From the NCBI GenBank assembly GCA_016703625.1, contig JADJBP010000008.1:62001-126000 (forward strand): a DNA stretch of 64,000 nt. The letters run 5' to 3'. The translations under genes and the position numbers were made by a program. Position 1 is the stretch's first letter, and each line of letters begins with the position of its first letter. Of the stretch, positions 39,226 through 46,891 are shown in pieces. This stretch comes from Chitinophagaceae bacterium. GTDB lineage: Bacteria; Bacteroidota; Bacteroidia; Chitinophagales; Chitinophagaceae. Under the pieces are notes generated by a model, which was given only the letters and a program-made list of their open reading frames with translations, did not search any database and was not told the DNA's origin.

Positions 39226-39876
39226 TCATTCATTTTCCTGTAAAATGGAAATGATACAATCACTTACCTCATCTGCCCTGTTCATGATCATAAAGTGACC
39301 TGCTTTTTTTATCGTGAATGTGGGTTTAACATATTTTATCGGGAACAAACGGTCATTATCTCCGTGAATATGAAATATTTTGGGGTGCTGCCATTCATTT
39401 TTCCAGTTGATGGCTTTATCAACCGCCCAGGTAACATATGGCAGATCGGCCTTTTTCCGCAATGAAGACACCAGTGTTTTTTCTTCCTCCGTTTGAATGC
39501 CCAACATCCTGTTCTGGATGGGTTGTGTTAATTTGGTTGACCGCAAGGGAAAGATCCTGTTGAGGCGAAGTACTGCAATGGTTTTTAACCAGAACGGCAA
39601 TTCACCGGCAGTTTTGATACTGGATATGATGATTATTTTTTCTACCTCCATCTGTTTGGCAATTTCTGTACAGACCATACCGCCAAACGAAAGACCCATC
39701 AGTACCGGGTTTTCTTCTTTAATAAAATCACGCATCCTGCGGGCATAATGTGGTAAGTCTTCATCCTTTTCGGGTAACAGCCATTTAATGACCTCCAGTT
39801 TATACCCCGGTACTTTTAATTTTGAAAAAGCCCTTTCATCGGCCCCCAATCCGCTGATGCAATAAATAGTTTTCAT
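39226..39876 (-). CDS. Alpha/beta hydrolase
   Basis: An intact 216-residue protein starting MKTIYCISGLGADERAF, with the nucleophile elbow VLMGLSFGGMVCTEIA, then IFHIHGDNDRLFPI (acid) and IKKAGHFMIM (histidine). It is a compact cytosolic hydrolase; substrate unknown. The start is 17 bp from a repeat-rich gap. Confidence 0.85.
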   Translation of the reverse strand: MKTIYCISGLGADERAFSKLKVPGYKLEVIKWLLPEKDEDLPHYARRMRDFIKEENPVLMGLSFGGMVCTEIAKQMEVEKIIIISSIKTAGELPFWLKTIAVLRLNRIFPLRSTKLTQPIQNRMLGIQTEEEKTLVSSLRKKADLPYVTWAVDKAINWKNEWQHPKIFHIHGDNDRLFPIKYVKPTFTIKKAGHFMIMNRADEVSDCIISILQENE

Positions 39877-39892
39877 CTTATATCAAAAGTTT

Positions 39893-40050
39893 CGGAAGAA
39901 TGTCAGGATGAGCTTGCCTTGCTCCGTGCCCCGTCGCTGAAGCTATGGCGCAAGCGACCGTAGCTGCTACGCAAAGGCGAGTCGAACCCGGTGTTCGATA
40001 ATATTCCCGCCTTCGGTTTCCCGATAGCTATCTGGTCAGGCTGACAGTTC
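39893..40050. repeat. Repeat-rich gap between hydrolase and response regulator
   Basis: Contains TGTCAGGATGAGCTTGCCTT, GCTGAAGCTATGGCGCAAGC and CCCGATAGCTATCTGGTCAG, fragments resembling dispersed Bacteroidota extragenic repeats also seen at 24.5, 60.3 and 62.7 kb. No ORF. Confidence 0.45.
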
Positions 40051-40058
40051 AAAATTTA

Positions 40059-41223
40059 TCATTTCTTCGGCAGTACATAATTTTCTACATCTTCCAAAGT
40101 GATCGTTTTGCCGGATAAAATGATCAGCCTTTCTACCACATTTCTCAATTCCCGTATATTACCTGTCCAGTTATATTGCTTTAATGCATCCATTGCCCTG
40201 GGATCTACTTCTTTTTTTGGCTGGCCATATTCAGTGGCAATAATGTCCAGGAAATGTTCAACCAAAGCCGGCACATCATCCCTGCGTTCATTCAATGAGG
40301 GCACATGAATAATGATCACACCCAGGCGGTGATACAGGTCGAGCCGGAAATTTTTTTTCATCTACTTCCTTAAGCAGGTCTTTGTTGGTGGCGGCAATAA
40401 CCCGTACATCCACCGAAATATCCTTATCGGCTCCTACCCTGGTGATCTTTCCTTCCTGCAGGGCACGTAAAACCTTTGCCTGTGCATTCAGGCTCATATC
40501 CCCGATCTCATCCAAAAATAAAGTGCCGCCGTTAGCCGTTTCAAATTTGCCGATGCGTTGTTTTATGGCAGATGTGAACGAACCTTTTTCATGGCCAAAC
40601 AATTCACTTTCGATCAGTTCACTGGGTATGGCTGCACAGTTCACTTCCACCATGGGGCCGCTGCTGCGGTTGCTTTTTTCGTGTATCCAGCGGGCTACCA
40701 GTTCTTTGCCCACCCCATTCTCCCCGGTAATTAAAACACGGGCATCTGTGGGTGCAACTTTTTCGATAGTATCTTTGATCTTATTGAGCGGGCCGCTGTC
40801 GCCAACCATTTCCAAAGCCTTGCCTATTTTGCGTTTCAGCACTTTGGTTTCTGTAACCAGGCTTTGTTTATCGAGGGCATTGCGCAGCGTAATGAGTAAG
40901 CGGTTCAGGTCGGGTGGCTTGCTGATATAATCAAATGCTCCTTTTTTTACCGCCTCCACGGCAGTATCCAGGTTGCCATGCCCGCTGATCATGATCACGG
41001 GCACATCGGGATTAACCATTTTGGAACGGTCAAGGAATTCGATCCCATCCAGTTTGGGCATTTTAATATCGCAAAGCACCACGTCGTAGGTCTTTTCCGA
41101 AAACTTTTTTAACCCTTCTTCTCCATCGCCCGCCTCATCGATCTTGTATCCTTCATAACTCAGGATCTCGGAGAGGGTTTTGCGGATCGATTTTTCATCA
41201 TCAATGATCAAGATATTAGCCAT
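40059..41223 (-). CDS. NtrC-family response regulator without HTH (frameshifted)
   Basis: The receiver domain starts MANILIIDDEKSIRKTL with phospho-acceptor D52 (LCDIKMPKLDG). The AAA+ sigma-54 activator domain has Walker A GENGVGKE, Walker B GGTLFLDEIGDM and VRVIAATNKDL. One extra T at 40351-40358 breaks the frame, which resumes KNFRLDLYHRLGVIIIHVPS, then NWTGNIRELRNVVERL. The sigma-54 contact loop reads GSFTSA instead of GAFTGA. The protein ends at VENYVLPKK with no Fis-type DNA-binding helix. I start at ATG 41223 because upstream codons do not match the family. Confidence 0.9.
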
Positions 41224-41375
41224 ATTGAACTGCTGTTTTCTGTTTTTGTAAAGAATCGCCTTAAACCCGGGGACCTGCAACAAAAATAACGAATATTTAG
41301 TAGCCTGCACCGCATAAAACTTTAACAAATTTTAATTATGGATTAAGATGCATGCTGCATCCAACAACAAAAAAA

Positions 41376-42153
41376 ATGGACCAGTTTTTATTGATCATAT
41401 TCTTAAAGGTATTATTGGTATCCTGTAACATGAACCCTGACCCCTTATCAGAAAAAGCAGTGCATGGTACCATAACACCGGCTAATCCATATAAGCAAAT
41501 TAAATACATACCATTGCCTGAAGGTTATAATAGAACTGTTGAAAATACCATGTCCTTTGCAGGTTATTTAAGGAACATTGGTTTAAAGGAAAGTACAACT
41601 GTCCACCTTTTTTAACAGGCAAGCCAAACTTAACCAAAAGGCTCAGTTTGCGGTCCTGGATATTTCTGTTGGCGACCGTGATCTGCAGCAATGTGCAGAT
41701 GCAGTGATCCGGTTAAGGGCCGAATACATGTATGCACAAAAACAATTTGATAAAATTGTATTCTTTGATTATGACAATAAAGCTTATCCTTTTCAGGAAC
41801 CCTTTAACAGGGAAAATTTCAATAAATACCTCAACCGAGTTTTTGGTATGTGTGGCTCTGCATCCCTAGCAAAACAATTAAAACCCGTAATGCATTTTTC
41901 AACCATTCAACCCGGTGATGTGATCATCAGGGGTGGTTTTCCGGGCCATGCCGTAATGGTTATAGATGTTGCAGAAAATGCTGCCGGAAAAAAAATATAT
42001 TTACTGGCTCAGAGTTACATGCCTGCCCAGGATATACATGTACTGGTTAATCCAATGAATGCAGACCTGTCGCCCTGGTATGCAGTAAATGATGATCATT
42101 TTATTGAAACGCCCGAATATCGTTTTACCAGGAATGAATTGATGAAATGGTAA
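41376..42153 (+). CDS. DUF4846 lipoprotein (frameshifted)
   Basis: The leader MDQFLLIIFLKVLLVSC ends in lipobox LVSC; another ATG at 41352 adds eight residues. The body reads YIPLPEGYNRTVENTMSFAG and YLRNIGLKESTTVHLF. With one T removed from the T6 run near 41606-41611 it continues NRQAKLNQKAQFAVLDISVG, DLQQCADAVIRLRAEY, FGMCGSASLAKQL, GDVIIRGGFPGHAVMVIDVA and SPWYAV. These are DUF4846 signatures (the cysteine in CGSASL and the histidine in PGHAV suggest a papain/NlpC-like site). Immediately upstream of the tRNA-Pro array. Confidence 0.82.
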
Positions 42154-42188
42154 AAAACAACAGAATTTTTGATCCGTCCATATCAATT

Positions 42189-42219
42189 TTTGAAATCTTG
42201 CTATTTGCCTTTACTTTTG
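42189..42219 (+). promoter_or_regulatory. Promoter of tRNA-Pro
   Basis: TTTG at 42189-42192 and TACTTTTG at 42212-42219 are separated by 19 bp, a full match to the Bacteroidota -33 TTTG / -7 TAnnTTTG promoter. The -7 box ends 11 bp before the tRNA 5' end. Confidence 0.8.
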
Positions 42220-42230
42220 CCTTCCTGTTT

Positions 42231-42304
42231 CGGGATGTAGCGCAGCCCGGTAGCGCACACGTCTGGGGGGCGTGGGGTCGCAAGTTCGAATCTTGTCATC
42301 CCGA
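42231..42304 (+). tRNA. tRNA-Pro (anticodon GGG)
   Basis: A complete cloverleaf: acceptor CGGGATG pairs with CATCCCG followed by discriminator A; D-arm GCGC-AGCCCGGTA-GCGC; anticodon stem CACGT/GCGTG with loop CTGGGGG, anticodon GGG; T-arm GCAAG-TTCGAAT-CTTGT. CCA is not encoded. It is followed at once by a strong terminator and a GIY-YIG ORF. Two altered copies follow downstream. Confidence 0.93.
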
Positions 42305-42313
42305 CTGGTTTCT

Positions 42314-42341
42314 AAAAATCTCTACTTTTGTAGAGATTTTT
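42314..42341 (+). terminator. Terminator between tRNA-Pro and GIY-YIG ORF 1
   Basis: AAAAATCTCTAC, loop TTTT and GTAGAGATTTTT form a 12-bp stem followed by T residues. It ends two bases before the ORF start codon at 42344. Confidence 0.9.
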
Positions 42342-42343
42342 TT

Positions 42344-42592
42344 ATGCCTTATTTTGTTTACATATTACAAAGCCTTAAAGACGGTAAATATTATATTGGA
42401 GAAACGCATGATGTTGAAGCAAGATTGTTGTTTCACAACTCAGGAAAACAACGTTCTACCAAAAACAGAATTCCCTTTCGCATTGTGATAATTGAACAAT
42501 ATGAAAACAGGGAAGTTGCATTAGCAAGAGAAAAACAGATTAAAAGCTGGAAAGGGGGGAATGCATTTAAACTTCTTGTCAATGGGATGTAG
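42344..42592 (+). CDS. Small GIY-YIG nuclease, copy 1
   Basis: An 82-residue protein containing little more than the GIY-YIG catalytic core: FVYILQS (Y6) and KYYIGET (YIG 17-19), R27 in VEARLLFHN, STKNRIPFRIV, and E63 in ALAREKQIKSWKGG. These are the expected catalytic tyrosine, arginine and glutamate. The start ATG directly follows the T tract of a terminator, so expression should depend on read-through from tRNA-Pro. The stop TAG coincides with the GATGTAG of the downstream tRNA-like copy. Confidence 0.88.
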   Translation: MPYFVYILQSLKDGKYYIGETHDVEARLLFHNSGKQRSTKNRIPFRIVIIEQYENREVALAREKQIKSWKGGNAFKLLVNGM

Positions 42593-42658
42593 CCCCGCCT
42601 GTGGCGGGGCACACGTCTGGGGGGCGTGGGGTCGCAAGTTCGAATCTTGTCATCCCGA
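42583..42658 (+). tRNA. tRNA-Pro-like copy 2 with palindrome in place of the D-arm
   Basis: Acceptor TGGGATG/CATCCCG, anticodon arm (GGG) and T-arm are identical to the true tRNA from 42610 on. The D-arm is replaced by GCCCCGCC-TGT-GGCGGGGC, an 8-bp stem with a 3-base loop. The G18-G19 loop needed to dock with the T-loop is gone, so it probably does not work in translation. Its 5' ten bases overlap the end of the GIY-YIG ORF. Confidence 0.6.
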
Positions 42659-42667
42659 CTGGTTTCT

Positions 42668-42695
42668 AAAAATCTCTACTTTTGTAGAGATTTTT
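42668..42695 (+). terminator. Terminator between tRNA-like copy 2 and GIY-YIG ORF 2
   Basis: An identical copy of the 42314-42341 hairpin, 354 bp downstream. Confidence 0.88.
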
Positions 42696-42697
42696 TT

Positions 42698-42946
42698 ATG
42701 CCTCATTTTGTTTACATATTACAAAGCCTTAAAGACGGTAAATATTATATTGGAGAAACGCATGATGTTGAAGCAAGATTGTTGTTTCACAACTCAGGAA
42801 AACAACGTTCTACCAAAAACAGAATTCCCTTTCGTATTGTGATAATTGAACAATATGAAAACAGGGAAGTTGCATTAGCAAGAGAAAAACAGATTAAAAG
42901 CTGGAAAGGGGGGAATGCATTTAAACTTCTTGTCAATGGGATGTAG
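42698..42946 (+). CDS. Small GIY-YIG nuclease, copy 2
   Basis: 82 residues, the same as copy 1 except for Y3 to H (MPHFVYILQ). All catalytic positions (Y6, YIG, R27, E63) are kept, so selection or very recent duplication has preserved it. Start after a terminator T tract, stop TAG within the third tRNA-like copy. Confidence 0.88.
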   Translation: MPHFVYILQSLKDGKYYIGETHDVEARLLFHNSGKQRSTKNRIPFRIVIIEQYENREVALAREKQIKSWKGGNAFKLLVNGM

Positions 42947-43012
42947 CCCCGCCTTTGGCGGGGCACACGTCTGGGGGGCGTGGGGTCGCAAGTTCGAATC
43001 TTGTCATCCCGA
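42937..43012 (+). tRNA. tRNA-Pro-like copy 3 with palindrome in place of the D-arm
   Basis: Same as copy 2 except for the palindrome loop (GCCCCGCC-TTT-GGCGGGGC). It is followed by a different terminator (43023-43050), perhaps the original downstream terminator of the ancestral tRNA gene. Confidence 0.6.
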
Positions 43013-43022
43013 CTTAAATTAG

Positions 43023-43050
43023 ATCCTTGCTTTTGCAGGGATTTTTTTTT
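43023..43050 (+). terminator. Terminator closing the tRNA/GIY-YIG array
   Basis: ATCCTTGC, loop TTTT and GCAGGGAT (one G-T pair) precede a run of eight T. Confidence 0.85.
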
Positions 43051-43180
43051 CTACCACATATTACAGGTACTTTTTTTACCAATACGGCATATATAAGCCG
43101 GTTCAGTTATCATAATGCCGGTTCAGCAACCATTTTTTCCCATTCAGTATAATTCAGTTTTACTAAAAATTACATGCCCC

Positions 43181-43188
43181 TACTTTTG
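43181..43188 (+). promoter_or_regulatory. Candidate -7 box of the cytochrome/YceI operon
   Basis: TACTTTTG fits TAnnTTTG but ends only 5 bp before ATG 43194, implying a nearly leaderless transcript. No clear -33 TTTG is seen. Confidence 0.4.
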
Positions 43189-43193
43189 GGAAC

Positions 43194-43635
43194 ATGAAAA
43201 AAGATCAAAAAAATATTCCTCATTTCCTTCCTGGCATTACTGGTATTTGCCATTACAGCAGGTTTTTACTTATACAATAAAGGCCCCCTGGATGTAAAGA
43301 ACAGCAGGTCGATCACGGTGAAGGCGGATGAACTGTATTCATTGTACAGCAGCGACTCTGTAAAAGCCAACAAAAAGTTCACTTCAAAAGTACTGCTTGT
43401 ACAGGGTGAGATCAGCGAGGTTTCCACGAATATAAAAAGCGAGCAAATAATCCTGGTTAAAACAGGCATACCCGGTGCTTATGTGAACTGCACCCTGGAA
43501 GAACCGGCTGAAAACCTGGTATCCTCCGGGCAGGTAAGCATAAAAGGGATATGCAGTGGTATTGGCGAGGGAGATGCCGACCTGGGCTTACCGGGAGATG
43601 TTTATTTAACCAGGTGTATTGTTACCATCAAATAA
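43194..43635 (+). CDS. tRNA_anti-like (OB-fold) protein (frameshifted)
   Basis: ATG 43194 is followed by an A6 run with one A too many. Correcting it gives MKKIKKIFLISFLALLVFAI, a membrane anchor or signal peptide, then DELYSLYSSDSVKANKKFTS, KVLLVQGEISEVSTN and VNCTLEE, ending GDVYLTRCIVTIK. The pattern matches the tRNA_anti-like OB-fold family of exported proteins. Role unknown; it is first in an eight-gene operon with cytochrome-like and YceI proteins. Confidence 0.75.
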
Positions 43636-43643
43636 CGGATAGT

Positions 43644-44347
43644 ATGAAAAAAATAATGAAATGGTCTTTTGGGGTTGTGCTTATTGTTTCGTTCATAGGT
43701 GCCTGTAAACATGAACCCCTGTTATCACCATACAGCGGGCCGGAAATAATTACAGGTGGAACCCAGCCCTGCAGTACCGATACGGTTTATTTTCAGAATA
43801 AAATACTGCCGCTGATCATATCGGGCTGCGCAAAAAGCGGGTGCCATGATGCGATCACCAGGCAGGATGGTATTGAACTGACCTCCTATTCAAAGATCAT
43901 GAATGATGGAGAAGTAAGGCCTGGCGATCCCAATAACAGTAAGCTTTTTGAAGTGCTGATCGAAACGGATCCTGCAGATATCATGCCCCAGCCTCCCTCT
44001 GCCCCGTTTACACAGGCAGAGAAAGACCTGGTGTATAAATGGATATTGCAGGGAGCAAAAAACAATGCCTGCAATGATTGTGATACAACAACATTTACAT
44101 ATTCCGGTGCCATACTGCCGATCATGAATACCCATTGTAAAGGTTGCCATAACCCGAATTTTTAAGCGGCAACCTTGATGTTACTACGTATGCAAATGTA
44201 AATACCATTGCGTTGAATGGAAAACTACTGGGGAGCGTTGATCACCTCCCCGGTTTTCCGGCTATGCCCCAGGGTGCGGCAAAACTGGGTGATTGTAAGA
44301 TCACACAGATCAGGAAATGGATCGCAGCGGGTTCATTAAACAACTAA
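43644..44347 (+). CDS. Lipoprotein with two c-type haem motifs (frameshifted)
   Basis: MKKIMKWSFGVVLIVSFIGA ends at lipobox cysteine C21. Haem motifs are SGCAKSGCHD (CX4CH) and HCKGCHNP (CX2CH). One T is missing in the run at 44158-44162; the repaired frame continues SGNLDVTTYANVNTIALNG, GFPAMPQGAAKLGDCKI and RKWIAAGSLNN, ending at 44347. The second half repeats the first (IxxWIxxGAxNN pattern), so it may be a dihaem cytochrome of the outer membrane. It begins 8 bp after the OB-fold gene. Confidence 0.8.
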
Positions 44348-44359
44348 AAAACAAAATCA

Positions 44360-44758
44360 ATGAGATCACAACAAGTAAAACCGTTCCGGAAAATGAGCCC
44401 TGTCTTTATCACAGGCAGCCTGTTGATACTGCTGCTTTCGGTTGCGGGTTGCTATGCCGATAAAGAAGAATTGCTGTATCCCGGCAGTTTACAGGCCATA
44501 GACTGCTCTACTGTTCCCGCAAGCTTTGCCGCAGATGTGCAACCGATCATTTCAGGCAAATGCGCCGTATCGGGTTGCCATGATGCCAGCGCTGCAGGGG
44601 GAGTAATACTTCAAAACTATACCCAGGTCAGCAGTAAAAAAGACAGGATACATGCAAGAGCAGTGGTCGAAAAATCAATGCCAACTTCCGGAGCTTTACT
44701 GCCTGCCGAAATTGCAAAGATCAAATGCTGGATAGATGCCGGCGCATTGAATAATTAG
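44360..44758 (+). CDS. Monohaem cytochrome-like lipoprotein
   Basis: 132 residues: lipobox VAGC near residue 31, then VQPIISGKCAVSGCHDASAA with a CX4CH haem motif like the upstream gene, and ending IKCWIDAGALNN. Intact. It looks like one half of the dihaem protein encoded before it, and the two probably arose by duplication. Confidence 0.8.
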   Translation: MRSQQVKPFRKMSPVFITGSLLILLLSVAGCYADKEELLYPGSLQAIDCSTVPASFAADVQPIISGKCAVSGCHDASAAGGVILQNYTQVSSKKDRIHARAVVEKSMPTSGALLPAEIAKIKCWIDAGALNN

Positions 44759-44796
44759 ATCAATATCAACTTAAAATACCATTAAAAAAAAGTAAC

Positions 44797-45348
44797 ATGA
44801 AACAAATATTATTTTCCGTTGCGATCCTTTTCGCCCTAACCGGTACCGTAAACGCCCAAAAGTATTTCACCAAGAACGGTAACATTTCTTTCTTCTCCAA
44901 AACCTCTATGGAAAATATTAAAGCCGATAATAACCAGGTTATGGCTGTGCTGAATACCCAAAACGGCGATCTGCAGTTTTCATTACTCATCAAAAGTTTT
45001 CATTTTGAGAAAGCACTGATGGAAGAACATTTCAATGAGAACTATATGGAAAGCGAAAAATTCCCGAAAGCTACATTTAAGGGAAACATCACCGATATGA
45101 GCAGGGTTTCCTTTACAACGGATGGTGTGTATACTGTTCCGGTTTCGGGCGATATGACATTACATGGTGTAACCAAAAAAATTACTACCACCGGCAACAT
45201 CACTGTAAAAGGCGGCAAAGTTTCCGCTGTTTCAAAATTCCTGATCCGCATTGCTGACTATAATATCACCATTCCCAGTGTTGTTAAAGACAATATTGCC
45301 GAATCGATTGAAGTAAGTATCAATACCAGTTTTGATCAAAAAATGTAA
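44797..45348 (+). CDS. YceI family protein (first copy)
   Basis: 183 residues with signal peptide MKQILFSVAILFALTGTVNA. The lipocalin-like YceI fold shows GNISFFSKTSMENIKADNN, the conserved MEEHFNENYMESEKFPKATF and GDMTLHGVTKKI. YceI proteins bind polyprenoids such as isoprenoid quinones in the periplasm. A second YceI gene lies two genes downstream. Confidence 0.92.
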   Translation: MKQILFSVAILFALTGTVNAQKYFTKNGNISFFSKTSMENIKADNNQVMAVLNTQNGDLQFSLLIKSFHFEKALMEEHFNENYMESEKFPKATFKGNITDMSRVSFTTDGVYTVPVSGDMTLHGVTKKITTTGNITVKGGKVSAVSKFLIRIADYNITIPSVVKDNIAESIEVSINTSFDQKM

Positions 45349-45365
45349 ATCAAATACCCCAAATC

Positions 45366-46280
45366 ATGCAACTGAAAAATATATTGCTGCTTTTTTTTGT
45401 ACTGGCAGCCGGTTATTTAAAAGCCCAGGATACCACCGACCTGATGTCGATGCTGGAAAGCGAAGTGATCGGCGACAGCAAGAGCAAGACCAACTATGCA
45501 ACAGCAACATTTAAAACAACCCGTTTGATCAACGGGCATACCGTTGAAAATGTAGGGCCGGGCGTGCTTGATTTCAAGATCTCACACCGTTTTGGCAAAG
45601 TCAACAATGGCAGTTATGATCTGTTCGGCCTCGACAATGCCACCATGAGAATGGGACTTGACTATGGCATTACCCGTTATTTAATGGTTGGTATAGGCCG
45701 CAGTACATTTGAGAAAACCTATGATGCATTTTTTAAACTCAAAATATTAAGGCAGTCAACCGGGAAAAGAAATATGCCCATCACATTAAGTTATGTACCT
45801 ACCATTGCATTAAAAACACTGAAGTTTGAAGATCCCACCCGGAAGAATTATTATACTTCGAGACTGTACTACACACATCAGCTGATCATCGGCCGTAAAT
45901 TCTCGGAAGGCACTTCCATACAGATCATGCCAACATATGTTCACCGCAACCTGGTAAAACTCGCAGCAGAATCCAATGAACTGTTTGCGATCGGGATCGG
46001 TGGCAGGCAAAAGCTCACTAAACGTATCAGTTTAAATGTTGAATATTATTACCAGGTACCCGGGTATAAATTAACCGGGACCACCAATTCACTCTCACTG
46101 GGATTTGATATTGAAACAGGCGGTCACGTTTTTCAGCTGCATTTCACAAACTCACGTGGCATGAATGAGCGTACATTCGTTTCGGAAACTACCGGCGAAT
46201 GGAGCAAGGGCGATATTTATTTCGGGTTTAATATCTCAAGGGTATTTACAATAGGCAAAAGAAAAACAAAGGTTAAATAA
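45366..46280 (+). CDS. DUF5777 family beta-barrel protein
   Basis: 304 residues, signal peptide MQLKNILLLFFVLAAGYLKA. Family features are TFKTTRLINGHTVEN, LDFKISHRFGKVNNGSYDLFG, LDYGITRYLMVGIGRS and a final GDIYFGFNISRVFTIGKR. The many alternating hydrophobic strands suggest an outer membrane barrel. DUF5777 genes commonly occur beside YceI and cytochrome genes in Bacteroidota, as here, but the job of the cluster is not established. Confidence 0.9.
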   Translation: MQLKNILLLFFVLAAGYLKAQDTTDLMSMLESEVIGDSKSKTNYATATFKTTRLINGHTVENVGPGVLDFKISHRFGKVNNGSYDLFGLDNATMRMGLDYGITRYLMVGIGRSTFEKTYDAFFKLKILRQSTGKRNMPITLSYVPTIALKTLKFEDPTRKNYYTSRLYYTHQLIIGRKFSEGTSIQIMPTYVHRNLVKLAAESNELFAIGIGGRQKLTKRISLNVEYYYQVPGYKLTGTTNSLSLGFDIETGGHVFQLHFTNSRGMNERTFVSETTGEWSKGDIYFGFNISRVFTIGKRKTKVK

Positions 46281-46339
46281 AAATTGACCTCATGCAAAAA
46301 GCAACATTTTTAATTAACTTGTAGAATAATTTTAATGGA

Positions 46340-46891
46340 ATGGTTAAAACAGTTTTACTATGTTGCTTTGCAGTGGCCTTTTTGATTCCAGGCGGATTCG
46401 GCCAGGCACCCGTATTAGGTACCAAATCGGGGACCATTACCTTCAGTTCTGATGCCCCGCTGGAACTGATCAAGGCTTCCAGCAAAGAATTGCGTGGAAA
46501 ATTTGACATTACTAAAAAATTATTTGCCTTTACCGTTAATATAAACTCTTTTACAGGTTTCAACAGTCCATTGCAGCGGGAACATTTTAATGAGAACTAT
46601 ATGGAAAGCGTGCAATACCCGAGTGCCTCATTCAGCGGAAAGATCATTGAAGACATTGATTTTACCAAAGATGGATCGTATACCATCCGGGCAAAGGGCA
46701 ACCTTTTGATACATGGTGTGGTACAGGAAAGGATCATTAAAAGTGACCTGGTGGTTAAGGATGGAAAAATAAATATCAGCTCAAACTTTACGGTTTTACT
46801 GGTAGATCATAATATCCCGATACCTAAAGTGGTACATGAAAAACTGGCATCAGAGATCAAAGTAGAAGTAAAAGCCGACCTGGTATTATAA
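46340..46891 (+). CDS. YceI family protein (second copy)
   Basis: 183 residues with leader MVKTVLLCCFAVAFLIPGGF. It shares SGTITFSSDAPLELIKASS, REHFNENYMESVQYPSASF and GNLLIHGVVQERI with the first copy, but overall divergence is large. The TAA stop overlaps the start of the sensor kinase gene (TAATG), so translation is coupled to it. Confidence 0.92.
   Translation: MVKTVLLCCFAVAFLIPGGFGQAPVLGTKSGTITFSSDAPLELIKASSKELRGKFDITKKLFAFTVNINSFTGFNSPLQREHFNENYMESVQYPSASFSGKIIEDIDFTKDGSYTIRAKGNLLIHGVVQERIIKSDLVVKDGKINISSNFTVLLVDHNIPIPKVVHEKLASEIKVEVKADLVL

Larger units (their letters stand above)
42256..42963 (+). repeat. Tandem 354-bp repeat (tRNA 3' part + GIY-YIG ORF + altered tRNA 5' part)
   Basis: Bases 42256-42609 and 42610-42963 are near-identical at an offset of exactly 354 bp. 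The differences I see are single bases: one in codon 3 of the ORF (TAT/CAT), one silent (TTTCGC/TTTCGT) and one in the palindrome loop (TGT/TTT). A third, partial copy of the tRNA portion ends at 43012. The near-identity indicates recent duplication. Confidence 0.9.

Noticed and set aside
39893..40050. A second tRNA or small RNA in the gap before the NtrC-type gene (a GTCGAACCC string is present).
   Set aside because: No acceptor or anticodon stem can be drawn; it matches dispersed repeat fragments instead.
42561..42842. Long alternative ORFs across the tRNA/GIY-YIG array (for example 42147-42488, 42561-42842).
   Set aside because: They read through tRNA sequence in a frame different from the GIY-YIG domain and show no family pattern.
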